64,000 nucleotides of DNA from Dyadobacter bucti (GTDB lineage: Bacteria; Bacteroidota; Bacteroidia; Cytophagales; Spirosomataceae), in assembly GCF_005869225.1 (NCBI RefSeq), contig NZ_SWFP01000009.1, forward strand, positions 1 through 64,000, read 5' to 3'. Both the position numbers and the translations under genes were made by a program. Under the pieces are notes generated by a model. The model did not search any database. It was given only the letters and a program-made list of their open reading frames with translations, and had not been told where the DNA came from. Shown here piece after piece: positions 8,362 to 16,515 of this stretch (its first letter is position 1; the number at the start of each line of letters is the position of its first letter).

Positions 8362-8571
8362 TCAGGCTATTTCTTCTGCGGTATAGCCTGCCTTATTTAC
8401 CAGTTCGGTCACTTCTCCGGCGGAATGATCTGTTTCAACTGTCAGAATCCTTTCTGGGCTCAGGAGGTCAACCTGCCATTTTTCGATATTGTCGTCAGCA
8501 TTCAGGAACGGTGTCACAGTTGCGATACAGCCGCTGCATTTGATATTGGTTTTAAATTTCAGTGTTTCCAT
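8362..8571 (-). CDS. Small HMA-domain metal chaperone (CopZ-like)
   Basis: The ATG at 8571 gives a 69-residue protein METLKFKTNIKCSGC..., essentially a bare HMA fold with the metal motif KCSGC (C12, C15) and no signal peptide. An upstream TTG at 8595 is also in frame but adds only eight residues not expected for the family. As in CopZ/Atx1 chaperones, it should carry Cu(I) in the cytoplasm to the ATPase encoded at 9038-11269. Spacing to the HYC_CC_PP gene is 71 bases. An unrelated plus-strand gene separates it from copA. Confidence 0.82.
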   Translation of the reverse strand: METLKFKTNIKCSGCIATVTPFLNADDNIEKWQVDLLSPERILTVETDHSAGEVTELVNKAGYTAEEIA

Positions 8572-8807
8572 TTTCAAGTTTTTACTTCTATGCAAAGATC
8601 GCCATCAAATCCCGGCGGACTATTACAGAATTATGAATATGATTTACAGAGTTTTTGGTTTTGGGAAATTTTGGTTTTTTTTTCGAGCGGTCGCGTTACT
8701 TTTTTGAAAAGCCACGTCTTAATGTCAATTTTTCGGTAATCTCTTGTGATATCGTACATCATTTCATGGGGATATCTCAAAACTGGATTCGGTGATATTT
8801 GTTAACT

Positions 8808-9035
8808 ATGGATATATTAAAAATGAAAATGATGCAGACATCGGTAAAAGGTACATACGAAAACGGGAGGCTGTTTCTGGAAGAACCTCTTCCAATTCCC
8901 TATGGAAAAGTAATCGTGACCGTGGTTGAAGATGCTGATATAGTTTCGTCTTCAGCAAATAAGCCAAAACGCAGATTTGGAAGCATGAAAGGAAGCGTTA
9001 CACTGCCGGATGATTTCAACGAGCCGCTTGGGTAA
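8808..9035 (+). CDS. Orphan antitoxin-like protein (DUF2281/VapB-like)
   Basis: The product is about 75 residues from ATG 8808; TTG 8799 and ATG 8823 are alternatives. It reads KGTYENGRLFLEEPLP and ends FGSMKGSVTLPDDFNEPLG. An N-terminal beta strand pair and a C-terminal G-x-x-KG-x-V-x-x-PDDFNEPL tail are typical of small antitoxins that normally precede a PIN-domain toxin gene. Here no toxin follows: the stop at 9033-9035 is two bases from the end of copA, and the tail lacks the last few residues usually seen. It is the only plus-strand gene inside the metal cluster, so it may be a remnant inserted there. Confidence 0.6.
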   Translation: MDILKMKMMQTSVKGTYENGRLFLEEPLPIPYGKVIVTVVEDADIVSSSANKPKRRFGSMKGSVTLPDDFNEPLG

Positions 9036-9037
9036 CC

Positions 9038-11269
9038 CTACAACCTCAGCCCCTTCAGCCGCAAACTATTCAAAACCACCGATACCGAGCTTAATGCCAT
9101 AGCCCCGCCTGCGATCATGGGATCGAGCAGGAAGCCGTTGAACGGGTACAAGATCCCGGCTGCGACCGGAATGCCGATCACGTTGTAAATAAATGCCCAA
9201 AACAAGTTCTGCCGGATGGTAATAACCGTTTTTCTCGACAATTTCAGAGCTTTCGGCAGGGCTAGCAAGTCAGAGGTAATGAGCGTCATTTTTGCAACAT
9301 CCATCGCAATATCCGATCCTTTTCCCATTGCAACGCTTACATCCGCCTGCGCCATTGCCTGGGAATCGTTGATGCCGTCTCCTACCATAGCCACAATCTT
9401 ACCTTCGGACTGCAGTTTTTTGATAAACTGCATTTTATCATCAGGTTTCAGCTCTGCCCTATACTCCTGAATGCCCACTTCTTTGGCCACTGCTGCTGCG
9501 GTCTGGGCGTTGTCGCCTGTGAGCATAAACACTTCAATTCCCTGCTTTTGCAGCTTCGAAACGGCTTCCGCGGAGGTGACTTTCAACTGGTCTGCAATAG
9601 CGATCAGAGCGATGTGTTTTCCGCTGGCCGCCACGCCAATAACAGTCTTAGCCTGGTTCCGAAGATTCCGGGATTGATTTTTCAGCGTATCATCCAGGAT
9701 TATACCTTCTTTTTCAAGGAAGGAAAATGTCCCGATCAGGTAAGTTTCAGCATTTACAGTTCCCCGTATACCGCTGCCCGTAACGGATTCAAATTGCTCA
9801 ACGTCAATCTGCCGTAAACCCGATAATTCATTCACAACAGCCTGAGCCAAAGGGTGCTCGGAGCGGCTTTCCAATGCCTTGACGGCGGCTTTACGTGAGT
9901 CCTGGCTTTCAACTCCGCCAGCCCAGACCCAGTCGGTGACTTTTGGATGTCCTTCGGTAAGTGTACCTGTTTTGTCAAGGATCACGGTATCAACTTTATA
10001 AGCTTTTTCCAGGCTTTCGGCATCCCGGATCAGGATATTGTTTTCAGCTCCTTTGCCTACGCCTACCATCATGGCTGTGGGTGTTGCCAGGCCGAGCGCA
10101 CAAGGACAGGCTATAACAAGCACAGAAACTGCTGCCAGCAAAGCATGGGTGATAGCGTTTTCCCCTCCCAAAAATATCCAGGCAACAAAAGTCAGGATTG
10201 CGATCCCGATCACGACTGGCACAAAAATACCCGCGATTTTATCCACCAGACGCTGAACCGGCGCCTTGCTTCCCTGCGCAGCTTGTACCGTTTTAATGAT
10301 TTGAGCTAAAACTGTATTCTTCCCGACTTTCTCAGCAATGAAACTGAAACTTCCATTCTGATTGATCGTACCCGCAAATACCGGATCGCCCGCTTTTTTT
10401 TCGGCTGGGATAGGTTCACCGGTCATTAAGCTTTCATCTACAAAAGAACTTCCGCTAACTACTTTTCCGTCCACAGGGATTTTTTCACCGGAACGGATAA
10501 CAATTTCATCTCCTGATCTTACTTCCTTGATGTTCATTTCTGCTTCAACGCCATCCCGGATTACCCGGACAGTTTTGGGCTGCAGTCCGATCAGTTTTTT
10601 CAGCGCATCCGAGGTATTTGATTTGGCACGTTCTTCCATGAGCTTGCCAAGAAGAATGAAGAAAATGATAACGGCAGCCGCCTCAAAATATACATGCGGA
10701 TGCAGTCCCCTGGCATGCCAGAATTTAGGGAAAAATGTGTTGAAAGAGCTAAAAATGAACGCTACACCTGTGCTGAGCGCCACCAGCGTATCCATATTGG
10801 CTTTTCCATGCGTGGCCTGTTTCCAGGCGTTGATAAAAAAGTCTTTTCCAAAGAAAGCCAGCACCGGAAGGGTGAGCACCAGCATGATATAGTTGTAAAG
10901 GTTTGACTGATCCATGAAAAACATGCCGATGATCACAATAGGGACAGTCAGGATCCCGGTGCGGATCGTATTGGTTTTCAGCTCCTGATAATGTTCCTGC
11001 CTGATGTGGTCCTGTTCGGCAATGGCATCGTCCTGGTCTTCCTGAATAATCAGCCCGTAGCCGATTCCCTGTAAAACCTGGTCCAGTGCCGGAAGGTTGG
11101 TTGCTTTCGGATAATAATCTATATAAACCGATTGGTTGGCATAATTGACGCCAGCATCCGCCACGCCGGCTGTATGTTTCAGCATTGATTCAACGCTCAC
11201 CGCACAGGCTGCACAAGACATGCCTGTTACCGGGACCGTAATTTTTTGTGTTGCTATTGTCGTTTCCAT
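9038..11269 (-). CDS. copA: Copper-exporting P1B-type ATPase
   Basis: The 743-residue protein has one N-terminal HMA domain (GMSCAAC, C19 and C22), eight predicted membrane segments, the actuator motif TGEP (283-286), the transport-site CPC motif (388-390), the phosphorylation motif DKTGT (432-436, D432), and GDGIND in the hinge. CPC with a single CxxC HMA is the Cu(I) group (P1B-1). It pumps copper out of the cytoplasm using ATP. The HMA chaperone at 8362-8571 is the likely donor. A weak -7 box (TAATTTTG on the minus strand, 11297-11290) lies about 20 bases upstream of the start; no confident -33 box was found. Confidence 0.95.
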   Translation of the reverse strand: METTIATQKITVPVTGMSCAACAVSVESMLKHTAGVADAGVNYANQSVYIDYYPKATNLPALDQVLQGIGYGLIIQEDQDDAIAEQDHIRQEHYQELKTNTIRTGILTVPIVIIGMFFMDQSNLYNYIMLVLTLPVLAFFGKDFFINAWKQATHGKANMDTLVALSTGVAFIFSSFNTFFPKFWHARGLHPHVYFEAAAVIIFFILLGKLMEERAKSNTSDALKKLIGLQPKTVRVIRDGVEAEMNIKEVRSGDEIVIRSGEKIPVDGKVVSGSSFVDESLMTGEPIPAEKKAGDPVFAGTINQNGSFSFIAEKVGKNTVLAQIIKTVQAAQGSKAPVQRLVDKIAGIFVPVVIGIAILTFVAWIFLGGENAITHALLAAVSVLVIACPCALGLATPTAMMVGVGKGAENNILIRDAESLEKAYKVDTVILDKTGTLTEGHPKVTDWVWAGGVESQDSRKAAVKALESRSEHPLAQAVVNELSGLRQIDVEQFESVTGSGIRGTVNAETYLIGTFSFLEKEGIILDDTLKNQSRNLRNQAKTVIGVAASGKHIALIAIADQLKVTSAEAVSKLQKQGIEVFMLTGDNAQTAAAVAKEVGIQEYRAELKPDDKMQFIKKLQSEGKIVAMVGDGINDSQAMAQADVSVAMGKGSDIAMDVAKMTLITSDLLALPKALKLSRKTVITIRQNLFWAFIYNVIGIPVAAGILYPFNGFLLDPMIAGGAMALSSVSVVLNSLRLKGLRL

Positions 11270-11369
11270 ATTCGCTCACATTGATAATACAAAATTAACG
11301 GTATCGGAAACCGTCCGCATTACACAATTATGGCTGGAAGATACATCATTCACATTCGGGGACATATTC

Positions 11370-11708
11370 TCAGGCTAGCCTGGTGCCGTTGGGCACCGGA
11401 AAGTCCGGGGCCGGAAGAATAACCTCTCCATCCGGCAAAATGAAGCCGGTAGTGAGCACTTCCGACCTGAAATCAGCGATTTGTTTGGGCGGGAAATTCA
11501 CCACGCATAAAACCTGTCTGCCGACCAGTTCCTCTTTGTTATAACGTTTGGTGATTTGGGCGGAACTTGGTTTGATACCTATTTCAGGGCCCAGATCGAT
11601 CCAGAGTTTGAATGCAGGTTTTTTTGCTTTCGGGAAATCTTCTGCCCTTACAATGGTGCCTGCCCTTAAATCTACATTTTCAAAGTCTTGCCAGGTTATA
11701 GTGTTCAT
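11370..11708 (-). CDS. csaA: CsaA-type tRNA-binding/export chaperone
   Basis: The product is a single EMAP-II/OB-fold domain: MNTITWQDFENVDLRAGTI, the hydrophobic core VGRQVLCVVNF and the PAPDFPVPNGTRLA end are characteristic of CsaA. I took ATG 11708 (112 residues), which fits family length; ATG 11717 and GTG 11729 are in frame, and GGAG just before 11708 may serve as a ribosome site. CsaA binds tRNA-like RNA and has been described as a secretion chaperone in Bacillus; the role in Bacteroidota is not settled. It lies upstream of copA on the same strand, without evident functional link. Confidence 0.88.
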   Translation of the reverse strand: MNTITWQDFENVDLRAGTIVRAEDFPKAKKPAFKLWIDLGPEIGIKPSSAQITKRYNKEELVGRQVLCVVNFPPKQIADFRSEVLTTGFILPDGEVILPAPDFPVPNGTRLA

Positions 11709-11824
11709 TTGCTCCATGAGGTATGGCACCAGGTATTGTTTATAAATTGGAAAAAACCATTAAAAAAGTACAGGATCTCACTTTGATCCATAAGTTGATC
11801 CATTTTCAATAATAAAAACTTCTC

Positions 11825-12928
11825 ATGAAAAAGTTGATAGCGATGACACTCTTATTGCACACAGGTTTTACGGCTCTTGCTTTTCAGGATAAAACAGTTC
11901 CCTTTTATGTAGGTACGCAGGATAAAGGAGCGAACTCTTCGATATCTCTTTGCGAGCTTGATCTTTCCACCGGCCAAATAACCTTAAAAGACACGTTTAA
12001 CAACTGTGTTGGGCCCGGTTATGTGGCCATTTCTCCTAATAAAAAGAACCTGTACGCGGTTTCCGGAGATAATAAAATCACAGCGTTTGCAATTGGCCAG
12101 GATCATAAGCTGGCTTATCTCAACAGTCAGTCGTCGGAAGGGATGAACCCTTGCCATGTCGCGGTTCACAGTTCGGGGAAAATGGCTTTTGCTGCCAACT
12201 ATACGGGCGGAAGTTTTTCGGCCTATACCATACAAGCCGACGGAAAAGTGACGCCGCCGATCTATACGGAACAATATACGGGCACAGGCCCCAATACCAA
12301 ACGTCAGGAAAAAGCGCATGCACATTTTGCCAGCTCCACGCCTGACGGGAAATATGTTTACGTGACTGATCTGGGGAGTGACAAAGTGATGAATTACGTG
12401 GCCGATATCAAATCCGGAAAACTGGTCGCTAATCCTGCGCAGCCGTTTTTTACAGGAAAACCAGGAGCCGGGCCGAGGCATTTGGTAGTGCATCCGTCGG
12501 GTAAATCATTATTCCTGCTGAACGAACTGGATGGTACCGTGACCTCCTGCTCTGTGGATAAAAAGGGCGTGATCACCGCAATCGGGACCTATGCCAATGT
12601 GCCGGCTGATTTCACAACCCCAAATACCAATGCTGCTATTCACCTGCATCCCAACGGAAAGTTTGTTTACGTTTCCAACCGTGGGCATAATTCCATTACA
12701 GCGTATAAGATCAAGGCAAATGGTGAGCTGGAAATGACTGACCAGCAAACCAGATCCATTTCCACGCCCCGCGACTTCAATTTTGACCCTACCGGGAAAT
12801 TGATGATTGTAGCGAACCAGACAACCGATAATCTGGTGGTTTACGACGTAGATGCAGTTACCGGTAAACTGACTTTCAAGCATGAAAGCATTGGGATCAA
12901 AACACCGATCTGCGTCGCTTTTTACTGA
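11825..12928 (+). CDS. Secreted lactonase family beta-propeller protein (6-phosphogluconolactonase-like)
   Basis: The 367-residue protein has a signal peptide (about 1-20) and then seven propeller repeats recognisable from blocks such as FYVGTQDKG, GPGYVAISPNKKNLYAV, GPRHLVVHPSGKSLFLL and NAAIHLHPNGKFVYVSNRG. This is the YbhE/Pgl lactonase family. The cytoplasmic members hydrolyse 6-phosphogluconolactone; because this one is exported, a periplasmic sugar lactone is more likely and the substrate is unknown. Its stop lies seven bases from the stop of the convergent TlpA-like gene. Confidence 0.85.
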   Translation: MKKLIAMTLLLHTGFTALAFQDKTVPFYVGTQDKGANSSISLCELDLSTGQITLKDTFNNCVGPGYVAISPNKKNLYAVSGDNKITAFAIGQDHKLAYLNSQSSEGMNPCHVAVHSSGKMAFAANYTGGSFSAYTIQADGKVTPPIYTEQYTGTGPNTKRQEKAHAHFASSTPDGKYVYVTDLGSDKVMNYVADIKSGKLVANPAQPFFTGKPGAGPRHLVVHPSGKSLFLLNELDGTVTSCSVDKKGVITAIGTYANVPADFTTPNTNAAIHLHPNGKFVYVSNRGHNSITAYKIKANGELEMTDQQTRSISTPRDFNFDPTGKLMIVANQTTDNLVVYDVDAVTGKLTFKHESIGIKTPICVAFY

Positions 12929-12935
12929 CCGCGGA

Positions 12936-14339
12936 TCACATTTTCCGGGCTATTTTGGTCTGATAATAGTTAAGAAAATCATCGAGCTGCTCCACGGGCA
13001 TTTTACGCGCGATGATTTTTTTATCCTTATCCAAAATATAGATTGTTGGAGTTGTTACCACATCGAATTTTTTGAGAAAATCAATTTCCTGCAATGCATC
13101 AAACCCGTTGATCAGTTCTTCCAGGTGGTAAGTTTTGATAAACGAAGCCCATTCTTCCTTGTTATGCTCCGTTGAAATGGCCATTACCTTGATGCCTTTC
13201 GCTTTGTTTTTATCATAAAAAGCTTTCAGTACCGGCGATGCTTCCTTGCAGTGGCCGCAGGTAGGCGCATAGAAGAAAAGTACCGTATAATTGGCTGCAA
13301 TAGACTGCACGCTCACTTTCTTTCCGGCAGGGTCTACGAGCGACAAGGCCGGGAAAGTTTTGTTGACCAGCAAGTCTTTCATGGTGTTCACCTTATCAGC
13401 TATACGTTTTTTCACATCCTCTGAAACGCCCATTTCTCCGGACAGGTAATATTTGTTTGCCATGTGCACCCAAACCGCCTCCGTACCTACCGTTTTTGGG
13501 TTTTCATATTGATTGGTGATATAAAATACCACTACGTTTTTAACGTCCTTATTAGTAGCTCTTCTCGCCAGCATATCCGCATCCCGGATCAGTGAATCAG
13601 GTGTTTGTACAACCAACGATTTAATATAACGTTCGAGTCGGGGTTCCAGAAAAGGTGTATTGAGAATCCTGGAATCTGAAAAATCGTAGTAATCCCAGTA
13701 ATGTGATTTGTAGTAGTTAAAAACCCACGCAGAATCCGTTTTGCCGTTGGGCAGCTTCGGCGCAGCCGGGATTTCCGGGTCACTCGACATGTTCAGGAGC
13801 TGCGCAGTAAAGGTTTTTGGGTTTTCGTTCAGGAACTTCTGGCGGTATACCTTAAAGTTGTCCTGCAGCGTCTTTACTTTGGCCGGTGTGTCTGCGTTTT
13901 TGTTTTTATTCAATGCCTGAATTTCCTGAGAGACGGATTTAAGCCGCTTTTGATAGGTATAAAACAATTCGTTTTCGGGTGAACCGGTCACTTTCATTTT
14001 TCCGATCACATCTGTCGAATCGGTTTCAAAAGAAAAATTGGTCTCTTTTCCGGAGTAAACAAGCTCTACAAGACTTTTGTTGCCTCCTATAATAATGACG
14101 TATAATCCGCCCGGCAGGTCTGTTTTTCCTTCAAATAGCACTTTGCCTTCTGAGTCGGCCTTTGCCGTATCCTTGGGTACAAACAGCGTGTGGTTCCGGT
14201 TGTAATGGCCCAGCACCAGCGATGAATCTTTGATGCCTTTAATTGTAGCTTCAATGCGGTAACCCTGGGCTGAGCTGCCTGAAAAAAACACGACGGCTAA
14301 AAGAAAAGCGAAGAGCGCATTGCGGGTATAATAGTTCAT
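12936..14339 (-). CDS. Periplasmic TlpA/ResA-like thiol-disulfide oxidoreductase with DUF4369/DUF5106
   Basis: The 467-residue protein has a signal peptide (about 1-24, SSAQG), an N-terminal beta-rich DUF4369-like domain (about 25-120), a helical DUF5106-like middle (about 130-310) and a C-terminal thioredoxin fold. The redox motif is CGHC (C361, C364), with a cis-proline in VVTTPT near residue 431. Bacteroidota encode many such fusions; they reduce or isomerise disulfides in periplasmic or outer-membrane proteins. The atypical CGHC motif resembles protein disulfide isomerase more than the CxPC of ResA. No partner gene is evident nearby. Confidence 0.88.
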   Translation of the reverse strand: MNYYTRNALFAFLLAVVFFSGSSAQGYRIEATIKGIKDSSLVLGHYNRNHTLFVPKDTAKADSEGKVLFEGKTDLPGGLYVIIIGGNKSLVELVYSGKETNFSFETDSTDVIGKMKVTGSPENELFYTYQKRLKSVSQEIQALNKNKNADTPAKVKTLQDNFKVYRQKFLNENPKTFTAQLLNMSSDPEIPAAPKLPNGKTDSAWVFNYYKSHYWDYYDFSDSRILNTPFLEPRLERYIKSLVVQTPDSLIRDADMLARRATNKDVKNVVVFYITNQYENPKTVGTEAVWVHMANKYYLSGEMGVSEDVKKRIADKVNTMKDLLVNKTFPALSLVDPAGKKVSVQSIAANYTVLFFYAPTCGHCKEASPVLKAFYDKNKAKGIKVMAISTEHNKEEWASFIKTYHLEELINGFDALQEIDFLKKFDVVTTPTIYILDKDKKIIARKMPVEQLDDFLNYYQTKIARKM

Positions 14340-14444
14340 GGAGAAAGCGGCCGTTTGTTTATGAATTCTTTATTTAATTATTTCACCTTTATCAGAGCCC
14401 AAAATTAAACTCAAAACGACAACTTCTATCAGCTTCTTATCCAA

Positions 14445-15218
14445 ATGTTCTATTTTCTCTCCAAAGCAATAGATTTCCTTATCATGCCCCTCAGCATTAT
14501 TTTTCTGCTGATGCTGTACGGTCTGGCAACAAAAAATAACAAGAAAAGAAAGCTGATGCTGCTGCTTACCTGTGTTTCCATGCTGCTGCTTTCCAATACC
14601 TGGCTGGTTAACAAAGTATTTAACTGGTGGGAGCCGCGGCCGGTCAATATCAGCGCCCTTGACGGTACTTACGACGTGGGTATTTTGCTCTCCGGCGGGT
14701 TGATAGGTGCCAATATGCCCAGTGAGGACCATGCAGTTCTCGGTTCACATGGCGACCGGGTACTTCAGACTTTTTTACTTTACAAAGCGGGCAAAATAAA
14801 AAAGGTGCTCATCACAGGTACGAGCTCCAAGCCGATGATGGAGGCCGGCCAGGGAGAAACCCGCCGTGCCGCCGCCTTAATGGTCCAATGGGGAGTGCCT
14901 GCGCAGGATATTATTTTTGAAGAAAATGCGCGAAATACGCGGGAGAATGCGCTTTTTTCGGCAAAAATATTAAATCAAAAATTTCCTGGCGGGCGTTACC
15001 TGCTGATTACGTCGGCATACCATATGCCCAGGTCAGCCGGGTGTTTTGCAAAAGTGGGTGTTAAAACGGATCAATTCCCGGCCGACTACTATGGAAGTTA
15101 TTATTCCGTGGCTTTTAAAAATGCCCTTGTTCCCGATCCCAACGCCCTCGCATATTTCAGCTTTTTATGGCACGAATGGGTGGGTTACATCATGTACAAA
15201 CTGGTGGGTTATTCGTAA
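14445..15218 (+). CDS. YdcF/ElyC-like DUF218 membrane protein
   Basis: The 257-residue protein has two N-terminal membrane segments (about 5-27 and 35-55) and a DUF218 domain. Motifs are DVGILLSGG, KVLITGTSS, IIFEENARNTRENA and YLLITSAYHMPRS. The acidic ENARNTxENA block and the YHMPR loop are the conserved active-site-like residues of the SanA/ElyC/YdcF group. ElyC is linked to envelope maintenance (undecaprenyl carrier use) in E. coli, but the biochemical reaction is unproved. The stop lies two bases from the stop of convergent pfkA. Confidence 0.85.
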   Translation: MFYFLSKAIDFLIMPLSIIFLLMLYGLATKNNKKRKLMLLLTCVSMLLLSNTWLVNKVFNWWEPRPVNISALDGTYDVGILLSGGLIGANMPSEDHAVLGSHGDRVLQTFLLYKAGKIKKVLITGTSSKPMMEAGQGETRRAAALMVQWGVPAQDIIFEENARNTRENALFSAKILNQKFPGGRYLLITSAYHMPRSAGCFAKVGVKTDQFPADYYGSYYSVAFKNALVPDPNALAYFSFLWHEWVGYIMYKLVGYS

Positions 15219-15220
15219 GG

Positions 15221-16195
15221 TCAGACACTCAGTATCTTCACCATCCTCAGCAAATCTTCATTAATTGGTTTGGGAAGCCTGATTGTATCTTCAAAAGGGG
15301 TATAAACCAGGTCATTGTTGATAATCCCTGCCATTACATTCTTTTGTCCTCCGATCAACCCTTCCAGTGCGCCAAGCCCCAGACGGCTGGCCAGGATACG
15401 GTCGTATGCAGATGGCTGACCGCCGCGTTGAATATGCCCAAGCGTAGTAACCCTGATGTCCGCGTTTTCATCCACCTGACCTTTGATCTTATCCGCTACT
15501 TCCTGGGCGCTGCCTTCTTCGTCACCTTCTGCAACGATGATGATGGAAGACGACTTGGAACGGCTCCAGCCTTGTTTCAATGTTTCCACCACATGTGAAA
15601 TGGGCGTCAGTACTTCGGGTACCATTACAAGTTCAGCTCCGCCCGCAATACCGCATTGCACGGCAATGTAACCGGAGTCGCGGCCCATTACTTCAATAAA
15701 AAAAATACGATCGTGGGAGCTGGCCGTATCACGGATACGGTCGATAGCATCGAGCGCCGTGTTTACTGCCGTATCAAAACCGATGGTATAGTCTGTACCG
15801 TACAAGTCATTGTCAATGGTTCCCGGCGCGCCCACTGTGGGTATGCCGTATTCATTGCCAAATATCATCGCACCTGTGAAAGTACCGTTTCCACCGATCG
15901 CCACAAGGCCTTCAATGCCGAGCGACTGTAAATTTTCATGCGCCTTTTTGCGTCCTTCCGGAGTCATGAATTCTTTACTCCTTGCAGATTTGAGGATCGT
16001 TCCTCCCCGCTGTACTATATTGCTTACCGAGTGTGATTCCATCTTGTAAACATCTCCGGCAATCATCCCGCTATATCCTCTTCTTATACCATAAACCTCA
16101 ATGCCGTGATATACCGCTCCACGGACAACGGCCCGGATACAGGCGTTCATCCCCGGCGCATCTCCTCCTGAGGTAAATACTCCAATTCTTTTCAT
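15221..16195 (-). CDS. pfkA: ATP-dependent 6-phosphofructokinase
   Basis: The 324-residue enzyme has the full phosphofructokinase pattern: SGGDAPGMN near residue 9-17, the nucleotide loop GGNGT (101-105), the catalytic PGTIDND (124-130, with D128 as the base) and MGRDSGY (170-176), then HIQRGG in the C-terminal half. Glycine at the second-last position of the GGNGT loop indicates ATP rather than pyrophosphate as donor. It phosphorylates fructose 6-phosphate in glycolysis. Length is normal. A candidate -7 box is at 16271-16264 on the minus strand. Confidence 0.96.
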   Translation of the reverse strand: MKRIGVFTSGGDAPGMNACIRAVVRGAVYHGIEVYGIRRGYSGMIAGDVYKMESHSVSNIVQRGGTILKSARSKEFMTPEGRKKAHENLQSLGIEGLVAIGGNGTFTGAMIFGNEYGIPTVGAPGTIDNDLYGTDYTIGFDTAVNTALDAIDRIRDTASSHDRIFFIEVMGRDSGYIAVQCGIAGGAELVMVPEVLTPISHVVETLKQGWSRSKSSSIIIVAEGDEEGSAQEVADKIKGQVDENADIRVTTLGHIQRGGQPSAYDRILASRLGLGALEGLIGGQKNVMAGIINNDLVYTPFEDTIRLPKPINEDLLRMVKILSV

Positions 16196-16263
16196 CTAAA
16201 TTTCGGGTTACTTCTAATCAATCTCTAATTGGGTGCTTTGAAACCTTCAAGGCACAATTTCTG

Positions 16264-16271
16264 CAAATTTA
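16264..16271 (-). promoter_or_regulatory. Candidate -7 box for pfkA
   Basis: The minus strand reads TAAATTTG here, an exact match to the Bacteroidota -7 consensus TAnnTTTG. It lies about 70 bases before the pfkA start. A good -33 TTTG was not found at 19-21 bases, so the call is tentative. The 320-base gap 16196-16515 holds this and the opposing box at 16372 and no gene. Confidence 0.4.
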
Positions 16272-16371
16272 TCCGGTATTTTCTTAAAATATATGACCTG
16301 TTTCTTAATTATATTAAAAAAAAGCCGGGCGAAGATTCAAATTTAAGACCTCAAACATATATCATTACTTA

Positions 16372-16379
16372 TATATTTG
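16372..16379 (+). promoter_or_regulatory. Candidate -7 box for the YfhO-like gene
   Basis: The plus strand reads TATATTTG, matching TAnnTTTG. It is followed by a 130-base leader before the start at 16516. The -33 region is weak. I saw no riboswitch-like structure in the leader. Confidence 0.35.
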
Positions 16380-16515
16380 CGACGGTTAATAATTATTTAA
16401 TATGAATTCCGGTGCAATTATCTAAACTGTTGCTGATGGAAAAGTCATATTTGTGAAAAATTCCTGTCATCAGTGCAAACCGAGAAAACGACTGGTTTAG
16501 CTTAATGTTATTAAA

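Noticed and set aside
8799..9035. Complete toxin-antitoxin locus
   Set aside because: Only the antitoxin-like gene is present; the following DNA is copA on the other strand.
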